64,000 nt of DNA from contig CM119269.1 in assembly GCA_051294375.1 (NCBI GenBank), positions 15,697,918-15,761,917 of the forward strand, in the 5' to 3' direction. Position 1 is the stretch's first letter, and each line of letters opens with the position of its first letter. The notes beneath the pieces are model-generated. The model was not told where the DNA came from and made no database searches. It saw only the letters and a program-made list of their open reading frames with translations. This DNA comes from Paraspadella gotoi. Its lineage: Eukaryota > Chaetognatha. A program made the translations under genes and the position numbers. Shown piece after piece: positions 34,382 to 44,330 of the stretch.

Positions 34382-36586
34382 TTATGTCGACCATGGCTCA
34401 GATCCATCGTTAGTCGTCCAAGCACTACCCATTCCCGGTACGTAAGGACTTGGCCCGAAAGCACTTGACATGTTTAGACCCGACATGTTTTAGACCCGAA
34501 ATGTTTAGACCCGGCATGTTTGGTGCCGACATGTTTGGTGCCGACATGTTTGGTGCTGACATGTTTGGTACCGAAATGTTCAAACCTGACAAGCTAGGAC
34601 CAGACAGGTTCGCACCTGACATGCTAGGACCAGACAGGTTCGCACCTGACATGCTAGGACCAGACAGGTTCGCACCTGACATGCTAGGACCAGACAGGTT
34701 CGCACCTGACATGCTAGGACCAGACAGGTTCGCACCTGACATGCTAGGACCAGACAGGTTCGCACCTGACATGCTAGGACCAGACAGGTTCGCACCTGAC
34801 ATGCTAGGACCAGACAGGTTCGCACCTGACATGCTAGGACCAGACAGGTTCGCACCTGACATGCTAGGACCAGACAGGTTCGCACCTGCATGCTAGGACC
34901 AGACAGGTTCGCACCTGACATGCTAGGACCTGACAGGTTCGCACCTGACAAGGTAAGACCTGACAGGTTCGCACCTGACAAGCTAAGACCTGACAGGTGC
35001 GCACCTGACAAGCTAAGACCTGACTGGTTCGCACCTGACATGCTCGGATCTGACATGTTCGCACCTGACATGTTCGCACCTGACATGTTTGCACCTGACA
35101 TGTTCGCACCTGACATGTTTGCACCTGACATGTTCGCACCTGACATGCTTGGACCTGACATGTTCGCACCTGACATGCGTGGACCTGACATGTTCGCACC
35201 TAACATGTTCGCACCTAACATGTTCGCACCTAACATGTTCGCACCTGACATGTTCGCACCTGACATTCCCGCCCCAAACCCTCCTGGGATCGTCGGGGGC
35301 ATGGGTGGATTAGTCATGCCCATTCCGTAACCGGCTGGCGACCCTTGGGGCGAATAGTGACCTCCCATTCCGGAATACAAGCCTGCAAGCATACCAGGCA
35401 TACCAGGCAAACCAAGAATACCAGGCAAACCGCCTATGGCTCCAATCGCCCCCAAGGCTCTCTGAAAACCGGCGAAGGGTAGTGGAGGCGTGCCACGCCC
35501 TCGCCCCGGGGCATTGGGGCGAATTTCTTTCGCCTGCGCGGACTTGATTTGGACTTTCTTATCGTTGATCAAATGAAATTGTTGCTGGATTGCCTTCAAC
35601 GCGTCTTGAGGGTTCACGAAACTGACGAAGCCGAACCCACGCATTTTCTTTGTCGTCTCGTCGTGCATTAAATCCACCCTTTCGACGGGGCCGAAATTGG
35701 CGAAGTAGGCCGCTATTTGCCCCTCTGTCGTTCCCTCAGCGAGGCCGCCCAAGAAGACTTTCTTGCTGTCGTTGGGCGGAGAGAGCGGGACCGCCCACGC
35801 CGGCGTCCTTTCTTGTTGGGGCTGTACTTCTGAAGAAAAAAAAATGATTTGATTTCCGAGAATTAGACTGCTTGAGATTTAAATTTTTCTTTTTTTTTAC
35901 AAATTTAGTGCGTATGAGGAAAAAAAAAATTTCATTATTGAATTAAAAATACATATATAAAAAATACGGAATGATTTTTATTGCATATTTTATTTCACTT
36001 TTCTGTATGAAAATAACTATCTTCAACTATTTTTTTAAACTTAGCATTCTCATGAAACTACAAAATAAAACATAATCGGTCACAACTCACTCTTCGGGTC
36101 GATCGCTTTGCCGTCTAGGATGTGAGGTTTACAAGCAAAAACTGTAGAGATCGGGTCCTCGTATTTGAAAGTCACGAACCCGAATCCACGCGATCGTCCT
36201 TCCAACGATTTCATCACCTGGCGACAATAAATTGATTTGTAATTTGTTTTTTATACTGCGTAAGAATTAAACAATGTATAGCCGAGTTATTATAGTATTA
36301 TTATATTATTTTTTACGCTGTCGAGTCACTGGCTAATACGGCGCGACACTTCGTTACCTCTAGCCATAAATGTTAAATAGCGAGTTTAAAAATTTTTTAC
36401 CTGCGCAGATTCCACTTCGCCGAATCTTTCAAAATAATTGCGAAAACTTCCATCTGTTGTTTCCCAATTAAGTCCACCTGAACATTGTATAACAAAAATA
36501 TGAGGAATGGCACGTGAGATATTAAGATCAAATTATATATAATTATATTAAAAACTGGGCCAGCGATACAGAATCACAGTATTTAC
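34382..36586 (-). CDS. two-RRM hnRNP A/B-type RNA-binding protein (DAZAP1/Hrp48/Musashi-like) with pentapeptide-repeat-like tail, version A
   Basis: Probable nuclear/cytoplasmic mRNA-binding protein. Three exons are visible: 36401-36477 (GLNWETTDGSFRNYFERFGE...), 36091-36217 (RNP1 RGFGFVTF, ending DGKAIDPK) and 34382-35829, with GT-AG introns of 183 and 261 bases and matching phases. The first coding exon is lost in the 458-N gap; its donor is the last six bases before the gap. The last exon encodes a linker, RRM2 (RNP2 VFLGGL, RNP1 RGFGFVSF), a G/P/M-rich segment (GAIGGLPGILGLPGMPGM...), about 54 pentads (GANMS, GANLS, GPSMS, APNMS) and a short tail. The DGKAIDPK ending of RRM1 is typical of DAZAP1/Musashi relatives. 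There are two frame problems: a missing A near 34888 and an extra base near 34490. Uncorrected, the frame after the second ends at 34425; corrected, it ends at 34382 with SEPWST. The exact family member is unresolved. Confidence 0.88.
34467..35275 (-). repeat. coding pentad tract (15-bp periodicity)
   Basis: About 54 consecutive five-codon units inside the last exon, from GAGMS to GLNMS. Position 1 is mostly G, position 2 mostly A, L or P, position 3 mostly N or S, position 4 M, L or I, position 5 S. The register is kept through non-identical segments (GLSLS, GAHLS, GLTLS, VPNMS, APNMS), not only through the recent array. ANLSG in this register fits the A(D/N)LxG-like pentapeptide-repeat consensus. 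Confidence 0.85.
34588..34916 (-). repeat. 30-bp coding minisatellite, 11 units (version A)
   Basis: Eleven nearly perfect 30-bp units (plus-strand word GGACCAGACAGGTTCGCACC), each encoding a GANLS-GPSMS pair. One unit lacks a single base near 34888, which shifts the frame. Versions B and C have nine units. Confidence 0.93.
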
Positions 36587-37044
36587 NNNNNNNNNNNNNN
36601 NNNNNNNNNNNNNNNNNNNNNNNNNNNNNNNNNNNNNNNNNNNNNNNNNNNNNNNNNNNNNNNNNNNNNNNNNNNNNNNNNNNNNNNNNNNNNNNNNNNN
36701 NNNNNNNNNNNNNNNNNNNNNNNNNNNNNNNNNNNNNNNNNNNNNNNNNNNNNNNNNNNNNNNNNNNNNNNNNNNNNNNNNNNNNNNNNNNNNNNNNNNN
36801 NNNNNNNNNNNNNNNNNNNNNNNNNNNNNNNNNNNNNNNNNNNNNNNNNNNNNNNNNNNNNNNNNNNNNNNNNNNNNNNNNNNNNNNNNNNNNNNNNNNN
36901 NNNNNNNNNNNNNNNNNNNNNNNNNNNNNNNNNNNNNNNNNNNNNNNNNNNNNNNNNNNNNNNNNNNNNNNNNNNNNNNNNNNNNNNNNNNNNNNNNNNN
37001 NNNNNNNNNNNNNNNNNNNNNNNNNNNNNNNNNNNNNNNNNNNN
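36587..37044. other. 458-N gap covering the first coding exon of the RRM gene
   Basis: The left edge ends exactly at the splice donor of the first coding exon. The matching span in version B (46481 to about 47203) is about 720 bases, so the gap size is underestimated or the versions differ in length. Confidence 0.95.
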
Positions 37045-37311
37045 TGGGGGGGGGGGCTTTTTTCAGTCAGTAACGAACTAAGCGAATATAAAATGAGTAA
37101 GGTGAGCATGAGGAAAGATACATTTAAGCAAGGCAGTGACGAAAGGGTTGACTGACAATCTAGTTAGCGCAATAGTCAAATCAGTTCGAAAAAGAAAAAA
37201 AACAACATTATTGAAGTTAACCATCGTATTGACTTCCCTCGATCAATCTTAACGTCAACGCTGTGATTTTTGTTGTCGTTTTCCTGATGGTCGTTGTCAT
37301 TGTTGGCACAC
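37045..37311. other. right end of locus version A, no gene recognised
   Basis: Starts in a G run and matches about 47204-47471 of version B. Contains no recognisable gene. Confidence 0.5.
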
Positions 37312-37336
37312 NNNNNNNNNNNNNNNNNNNNNNNNN
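37312..37336. other. 25-N assembly gap
   Basis: Exactly 25 N. The next base begins version B, at the same sequence (GGCTCGGCCAACGGG) that begins version C after its gap. Confidence 0.97.
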
Positions 37337-38396
37337 GGCTCGGCCAACGGGAATGCGACTCTTAATTCTGGAGACCTCTGACACTGGCAGCGCGGAGCTT
37401 GGACTTGGGTCTTTTGGCTTTAAAATTCTTTCCGTGAGAACACTAAGGACTACGGGCCACTATATTTTTAATTTTTTTGCCTCTCAACTCTGGACCTGTG
37501 CTTGGGATTTGGAACAAACAATCTGGGTCTGAAATTGAAAGTGGACTTTGAATTTGTGTCTATGAACTCCGGAATCTAAGCTTCTCTCTCTTTCTTAAAG
37601 TGTGAAAAGGTCTCCGATGACACAGATGACTTTCGTTTTCTCTCAAATTTTACTACTTTTATATAAGATTTTGCATCTTAATCTCTCTGTGTTGTATTTT
37701 TTTTTTCATTAAATCACTTTCACGGTTTTTTTTTCACTGAATCCCATCGATGTACTTGTTGCTTAGATTTGTTTCGGATCTTCTTTATCACATTTTCACG
37801 TCTACGATGTTTAAAAAGAAAGAAAAATCTTCCCCTTGTGTTTTTGTGGGATTCATTCTAATAAATCTTCTCAACCTCTCTTTTTTCTCCTCCTCTCCTC
37901 CTCCTTCTTCTCTTTTTCCTCTTCCTCCTCCTCCTTTCCCTTCCTCCTCCTCAGTTCGACTCCAGTTCCCATATCAAGGCCTCACTCTGGCTCTCCGCGA
38001 CCCTGCACCATAAACGACGGAAACTCTCTCTCTCTCTCTGCATTTGTTATCCTCGAAAATGAGTTTTTTTTCCTTTTCCTCTCTACGCCAATCTCTCTCT
38101 CTCTCTCACTCTCGCTCAGAAAGTAAAATCCGGGAAGTCGTCATTTGTTTACGTGGAATTCTGTTTTTTATTTTAATTTTTAATAACCTTTTGTTGTCGT
38201 TAAAAAACAAAAGTGGTTTTAAAAGTTTTCTCAAGGATTTTTTATTATTCATGATCGCGTTAAAAAAAAAAAAGGGGAGAAAAAAAGAAAAACGATTTAC
38301 CCACACGACTGTTTCGCGCTGGTAGTTTTTTCTAAACCCTTCTCATCTCGCGGGCCAAGTAAGTTGCGACAATTTCGTGAAATATTAAGAAGTGTG

Positions 38397-38432
<36 letters not shown>

Positions 38433-38616
38433 TGAGAGAGAGAGGGAGAGAGAGTTCGGCCTTCCGGTAGTGTTGTGGGAATCGTGATTAGAATATATTA
38501 GCCAAAGTAGTATTTCAAAGCTGGTTGAACGTTGTTAACTTTTTCTGACTTCGGTTAAGCAGCGTAAATTAACAATAAAAAAATCTAAAGCATAAGGAAT
38601 CGAGCCTACTTTTTGA

Positions 38617-38830
38617 TGATAACCAAATATTGATGCGATGATAACCAAATATTGATGCGATGATAACCAATAATTGATGCGATAATAATAAAATAACTGA
38701 TGTGATTGATAATCAAATGATTGATGCGATGATAGTCATCATTGATGTGATGATAATCATGTCATTGATATGATGATAATTCATTCATTGATGCGATGAT
38801 AGTCATATCATTGACGCGATGAGTCATTCA
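38617..38830. repeat. GATGATAAyCA-type minisatellite
   Basis: About nine units of roughly 22-24 bases built on ATTGATGCGATGATAACCA with drift toward GATAATCAT. The copy in version C is at about 49959-50172. Confidence 0.8.
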
Positions 38831-38867
38831 TCGTAAATAAAACAGACAAATGCGTGTAATGAATGAA

Positions 38868-38903
<36 letters not shown>

Positions 38904-39607
38904 AGAGTGAGAGGAGGCTGGTCAGTTTCACTCTCGTTTAGTATAAAGTATAATCAGAAGCTGGACCGCCCTGCAGAGCTGAACTCGTTTTTTCGACGTA
39001 TCTGAGTAGGGACGAACTCTTTTCCTTTCCTTTGAATGAAATTTAGATTGTTCTTTTTTTTAAGAGAAACCAGACCGAGGTCAAATTTCCATATTTGCAT
39101 ATTTAACTAATTTTATAAATATTATTCCCAACTCAAATAATTATATTTTAAAAAAGAATAAAAATGATTAAATATATACACTAAAAAAAATTTACAATTT
39201 TAAAATTGTAAAAATTATTAGAATAACAAAAAAAGTAATGTTAATTTGACAATATCTCTCTTCTCAACTCCTATTTTAGATATAATTTGCCCAATAGTGG
39301 GCCGACGGTCCAAAGTTACAGTAATAAACAAAAACAAAAAAAATTTTTTTGTTAGAAGTTATATATGTAATTAAATTAATCCGCGCAATTGCCGGACATA
39401 TAGCAGCTATATGTACAGCAGCAAGCTGAGTCATGTGACATTGCCTGTATTATAAGTTATTTTTCCTTTTTTTCTAAAAGGAATCCATGAAAATTCGGAT
39501 GTAAATTTGGGATTCTTGTATAGGAGAAAAAAAAATAAAATGCGATAATAAAAGTTTTTAGAAGGAAAAAAATTATAAGCAATTTTTCAAAAACGGAAGG
39601 TCGTACA

Positions 39608-39608
39608 T

Positions 39609-39654
<46 letters not shown>

Positions 39655-39851
39655 AAAAAGTGACTAAAAATTTTTTTTGTAAAAAAATAAAAGAGAGAGA
39701 GAGAGAGAGATAGAGAGAGGCCGGAACTCGTTTACTCGTCGCGCAGTGACAGAGGTAAAAAAAGGTGACTAAAAATTATTTTTGTAACAAAAAAAAAAAG
39801 AGATAGAAAGAGAGAAAGAGAGAGAGAGACAGATAGAGAGAAGATAGATAG

Positions 39852-39888
<37 letters not shown>

Positions 39889-39995
39889 CCGGAACGTGTT
39901 TACTCGTTTACAAGTGAATAATTTTTTTTTTGTAAAAAAAAAAAAAGAGAGAGAGAGTGAGAGAGAGAGGAGAGAGAGAGAGAGAGAAAAGAGAG

Positions 39996-40027
<32 letters not shown>

Positions 40028-40045
40028 CGAGAGAGAGAGAAAGTT
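39608..40045. repeat. (GA)n array cluster with interspersed GCCGGAACTCGTTTACTCG
   Basis: Three or four GA blocks alternate with GTGACTAAAAAT...TTTGTAAAAAAA and GCCGGAACTCGTTTACTCG segments, giving a modular higher-order repeat. Confidence 0.85.
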
Positions 40046-41240
40046 TTCCGCCAACGATACGCAATATTAGGTCACTCTTGTTTATATCGGCGTCGATCTC
40101 GGTCAGTTGATTTTTTTATACACGTAACGCGTTATAGGTCATGTTCCTCGACATTGTTTACTCGTTGCCCCGCAACGGCCACGAAATCCAGTGAAGTTAG
40201 TGAGTTCTTCACATTTTCAAAATCTCAGATATAATTTGGATTTTGTATTGAAAAGAAGCGCGGAAATAAATGGCGATAATAAAAGTTTTTAGAAGGAAAG
40301 AAATAATAGAATTTTTCAAAAAACGGTGGTAAAACAAAGTGAATAATTTTTTTTTTGTAAAAAAAAAAAGAGAGAGAGAGAGCAGAGAGAGAGAGAGAGA
40401 GAGAGAGAGACGGAGGAGACGGAGGAGAGAGAGAGCGAGCCTGACTCGTTCTTTTTTGAAAACGATTCAGAAAAGCAGCGCCTGATCAAATATATATGTT
40501 TTTAGAAAGAAAAAAATAATCAGAATTTTTCAAAAAACGAACGATCAACGCAAGAGATCGCACACAAAGAGAGACAGAGAGAAACGAACTCGTTTTTAAA
40601 CGATTCAGAAAGGCAGCGCCTAAAAAAAATATATATAATTAAAAATAAATAAAAGAAAGGCAAAAAATGTTACAATGGTTTACAATTGGAGCTTTTCCAA
40701 TTTTTTCCAATCGCAGCTTGTAAAGACTATTTTTATTTTGTATTAAATTAGATATAGCTTCTCATTAAAAAAATATCCTTTGAGTTCCCATTTTATTAGA
40801 AATTAAAAAAAATTTTTTTGAATTTCATCTTCAATTTATATTACTGCAATAGTAAATTAGCTAAAAGCATTTCTATATACTAATTTTGGGATATAATGAG
40901 TACGTATAATCTCATTTGCATATTGCAGTAAATCATAATGAAGTGAAATTCAAACAAAAAATACTAAATCCAAATGTAATATGAAATATCACAGCTATTT
41001 CAAGATGAAAAGCATATCTAAATTTTTACTTACTATGATCGCACACTTTGTAAAACTTTATCATAATTCATAATAATTTTTATTTAAAAAAAACGGTAAG
41101 TCACAGCCAACCTATAAAAGCGTAGTAGTTTTTAATATCTGGAAAACGCCGTGACCCGACGACGACGACGACGACGTCACAAAGAAGCAACCCTAAAACA
41201 TATAGAGCCTGACCCGGCTTCGCCGGTCAAGGCCTCGATA

Positions 41241-41851
41241 ACAAATTAAATTGGAATTCAAATTGATTATATTTTATTCAAACAAACATTTTAAGGGAGA
41301 CTTTAGGGTCATTAGTTCGTGCTGTTTACTTCTTCAGATACCTCTTGATAGTTGTACTGTTGCTCCTTTTTTGTGTGTCTGACTGAATTTTCTTTTAAAA
41401 TAAGATTTATTTCAAATTTTTAAAATCGATTATTCGTTTTTTTCTTCACCTCTCTTCTCACAGTGACATCACGGCTTCAATCGTCATGTTTCGCATCATT
41501 AATCTTTTTTCTCTTTTGCATTCGTTCTTCTCTCTCTCTCTCTCTCTTCTCTCTCTCTTCTCCTTCCTTCCTTAAATGTGCTTTTTGTGTTTCCTTCTAC
41601 TTGACCATAAATCATTTGGACTTCCGCATTCATTTTCTCACTTAGTCTAAATCGAATCCAAATTTATTCTACATTTTATATTCTATATATGAAGTCAATT
41701 TTTTTAAGATAGAAATACAATTTTCATATATTACTTCCTTTTAATTTTTCATTTCCGTACACAAAATCAGAATTTGGTAAAAATTGTTTTGAAAACTAAA
41801 TTTAGACAAATACAAAAGTTATAAAAGAGTGCTTTTAAAATAAAATACATA
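41241..41851. other. AT-rich sequence shared with version A
   Basis: Matches about 31324-31919. A CT run lies near 41528-41560. No gene is recognised. Confidence 0.5.
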
Positions 41852-42045
41852 TGAAGAGACAGTAATTATTGTTATATGTTAGTGACAAAGACCGTTCAAT
41901 ATAAGCAGTCCCTGAGCTTCGGAATCAGGCTGTAACACCGTGTTACAGGCGGGTTAAGCGCGCCCCGTCCCTCTTTAACTGCTAGGAGACCACCGGCGAG
42001 AACCAATGGCCGCTGATGAACGGTTGGTGGATTTTTAGTCCACCA
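41852..42045 (-). mobile_element. solo LTR (version B)
   Basis: Same insertion as 31920-32108, again flanked by TACATA on both sides (41846-41851 and 42046-42051). It carries the same internal deletion. Confidence 0.75.
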
Positions 42046-42051
42046 TACATA

Positions 42052-43387
42052 ACACATTACATTATAATGTTATAAAAAAGACAATATAATATCTTTTAAT
42101 ACCAAAAAATTTAAATATCCTAATATTAATTTACACAGTCTCGTTTAAAACTTTTGAATAAAGATAGCAACAAGCTCATTCTGCCTCGTGCCACATGCAA
42201 ACCGATATTTCACTGGCATTGTGCCTCATTCGAAATTCCTCCATTTCCACATCGAAGCATAATTTTGAATTTTCCGCGCGATCGACGGATCGAAATAACG
42301 AAGTCGTCGCTCACCAACTCCCATCGAGTCACTTAACGATTCTCCGTTTCCCACTTTTCACTTCACACCCAAAAATAGTAACCACCTTCGCTGCGCGAAC
42401 CAACACACCAACACACCCACCCGCGAGCAAATATCACCCAATTCACTCATTTCTTAACTCCCCGCCTTTCTCCGTGCGCCACCCCCGCCAACTCGCCCAC
42501 TCAAATTTTCACCCTCTCTCTCTTCAACCCGCCCAACATCTCGATTTCTACGCCTACCACCCTCCCACTCTCCACCCCAAAAATCCGGCCGCTTTCTCGG
42601 TTCCGCCCTTCCAAACCAGATGCGCTGTTAGGGGCGCAAATAAATCACGATATGACGCAGTTATTGCGTCTTCTGCGGCGATGACCATAAAAATAGACGG
42701 CGCGCGCCGGTTTCGGGAGAGGGGGCTGGGGAGTTAGTAGAAAAAACGGAGAGGGGGCGGGATGGGTTGGGGTGACCAGTGGCAGGGGTAAGATGCGGCG
42801 AGGAGGTTCGTTGTTTTTTTCGGGAAGCGGTATCAGGTCGAGAACGGTGGTTAATTCGTAAAAGGAGTATTATAGGTATAGTGGTTTTTGGAGCAGCATT
42901 TGAGTGATTAGGAGAAAAAACCACCACCAGAGGAGATGCGCTGGACATTGTGGACAATGTTGCGCGATTGGACGGAGGGTAGAATTTTTGGATTGGGAAG
43001 AAATAATTTTTGTATGGGAATTTCGATAATCGAGCTCGTAAGCGGGCTCGAGATTGGTTGTCAACGTGGGGATTCAAGAAGTAGAGAGCAAGCATTGAGC
43101 AAGAATTGAGCATGATTTTTAATAAAAAAAAATTAGTATTTGATTGGAAAGATAGATGGTATAATAAACGGCGTCGTCGCGCAAAACAGTGAGATTCTTT
43201 AATCATCAGGACACATGAGATCTTTGAGTAGCCTTGGTCACGAGATACACAAGGATCGTCATACGTCTCATTTTTAGCCCCGATTTTCGGTCGTCTTTCT
43301 CTATTATCTTTCCCGCACTAGGTATTTGTATATGTGTAGCTGTTTCTCAGTTACGAACATAAATATAAAATATATAAAATATAAAAG
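42052..43387. other. non-coding sequence, version B
   Basis: Counterpart of 32115-33438. ORFs of 180-181 codons are present on both strands but are not intact in version A and have no recognisable motif. Confidence 0.45.
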
Positions 43388-43770
43388 TTTTTATTCACCA
43401 AACCCTTAACTCCTAACTTAATCTTGAACCCTAATAACTAATACTAACTAATTCCTACTCTAACCCCTTACCCTAAACCGAAGTTGCTACCCCTAATCCC
43501 GAACCTAGTTTCCAACCCTAATACCCAACCGGCAAAATATTTACTTTCACCAACCGGGGTTTTAGCGTTTTTTAAAAAAATTAAATTTTATTAAAAAAAA
43601 ATATTTATTTAACCTTAAACCTTCTTAACCCTAACCACCCTAACCCTTAAAATAAACCTTAAAGCCAGGGCGAAAAGGGGGACACCTTCACCTCAGGCAA
43701 AAGAGCCTTGAAGGTGAAAGTAAAATTTAGCCCCTTATTTGTATTCGCTTACCCTACCTTTAATCTTTAA
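43388..43770. repeat. degenerate CCCTAA-type tract, version B
   Basis: Counterpart of 33439-33840 with the same degenerate units. Confidence 0.55.
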
Positions 43771-44330
43771 ACCCAAAAATTAACGTAATTTTAAATTTTG
43801 GGTATAATAGGGCGTTCTGGGAAAATAGGAAGTGTCCAAGAGATTAACTTTTGTTTCTGTTCGTGTTTTTTTTTGTTTCTTTATCAACGTTTTGATCAAG
43901 TTTGACTAGCAATAAAAAAAACATTGTTTTTGGTGTATTTTAAGGTACAGTAAAATCACTGTCAAAATTGCTGCTCAGAAGCCAGCAACTCTTCGAAAAC
44001 AAACTTTACTACTGATACGTTTAAAATCATACAATATAATTATCTACAAGTGAAAAAAGACAACGAAATAACATATAACAACAAAAAAGGTACACGCAAG
44101 TACCGTAATCGGAAATAAAATTTGATTTAAAAAAAATATATATATATTTTCGTTGCAAAACTAAAAAAAAAAATCAGATATTAACAACGGAACGAAAGCA
44201 AAAATAACAACGTAGAGTAAAAAACCGCAAATAAAAAGTTATCAATAAAATTATTAATTTTCCGAAGAAGTTATAGCAATACAAGTCGACGAAGAACCTT
44301 CTCTTGAAAGTTTTATTTCGCCTCACGGAT

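Larger units (their letters stand above)
30090..37311. repeat. locus version A
   Basis: First of three versions of one locus. It corresponds to 37337-47471 (B) and 48679-58812 (C). Differences from B are single-base indels, nine versus eleven 30-bp units in the coding minisatellite, absence of the 2.66 kb insert present in B at 38582-41240, and a 458-N gap where B has about 720 bases. It carries the RRM gene and a solo LTR. Confidence 0.85.
38582..41240. repeat. 2.66 kb GA-rich insert absent from version A
   Basis: Flanked by AACAATAAAAA on the left and ATAACAAATTAAATTGG on the right; version A joins these directly. Inside are a GATG-type minisatellite (38617-38830), several (GA)n blocks (about 38872-38915, 39608-40045, 40369-40437), repeated GCCGGAACTCGTTTACTCG words, three copies of a TTTTTAGAAGGAAAAAAAT...TTTTTCAAAAA module, an ACG trinucleotide run (about 41159-41176) and a terminal hairpin GACCCGGC-TTCG-CCGGTC. 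There is no ORF with a family motif. It may be a composite of satellites or a non-autonomous element; version A could instead carry a deletion. Confidence 0.7.

Noticed and set aside
34450-34896. 148-codon plus-strand ORF of MLGPDRFAPD repeats
   Set aside because: It is the antisense shadow of the minus-strand minisatellite; the minus-strand frame is linked to two RRMs and intact splice sites.
34588-34916. CRISPR-like direct repeats
   Set aside because: The 30-bp units are head-to-tail without spacers, lie within a spliced eukaryotic exon and encode protein.
42195-42737. 180-codon ORF present in both B and C (also 53536-54078)
   Set aside because: B and C are not independent, the frame is broken in version A, and no family motif is visible.
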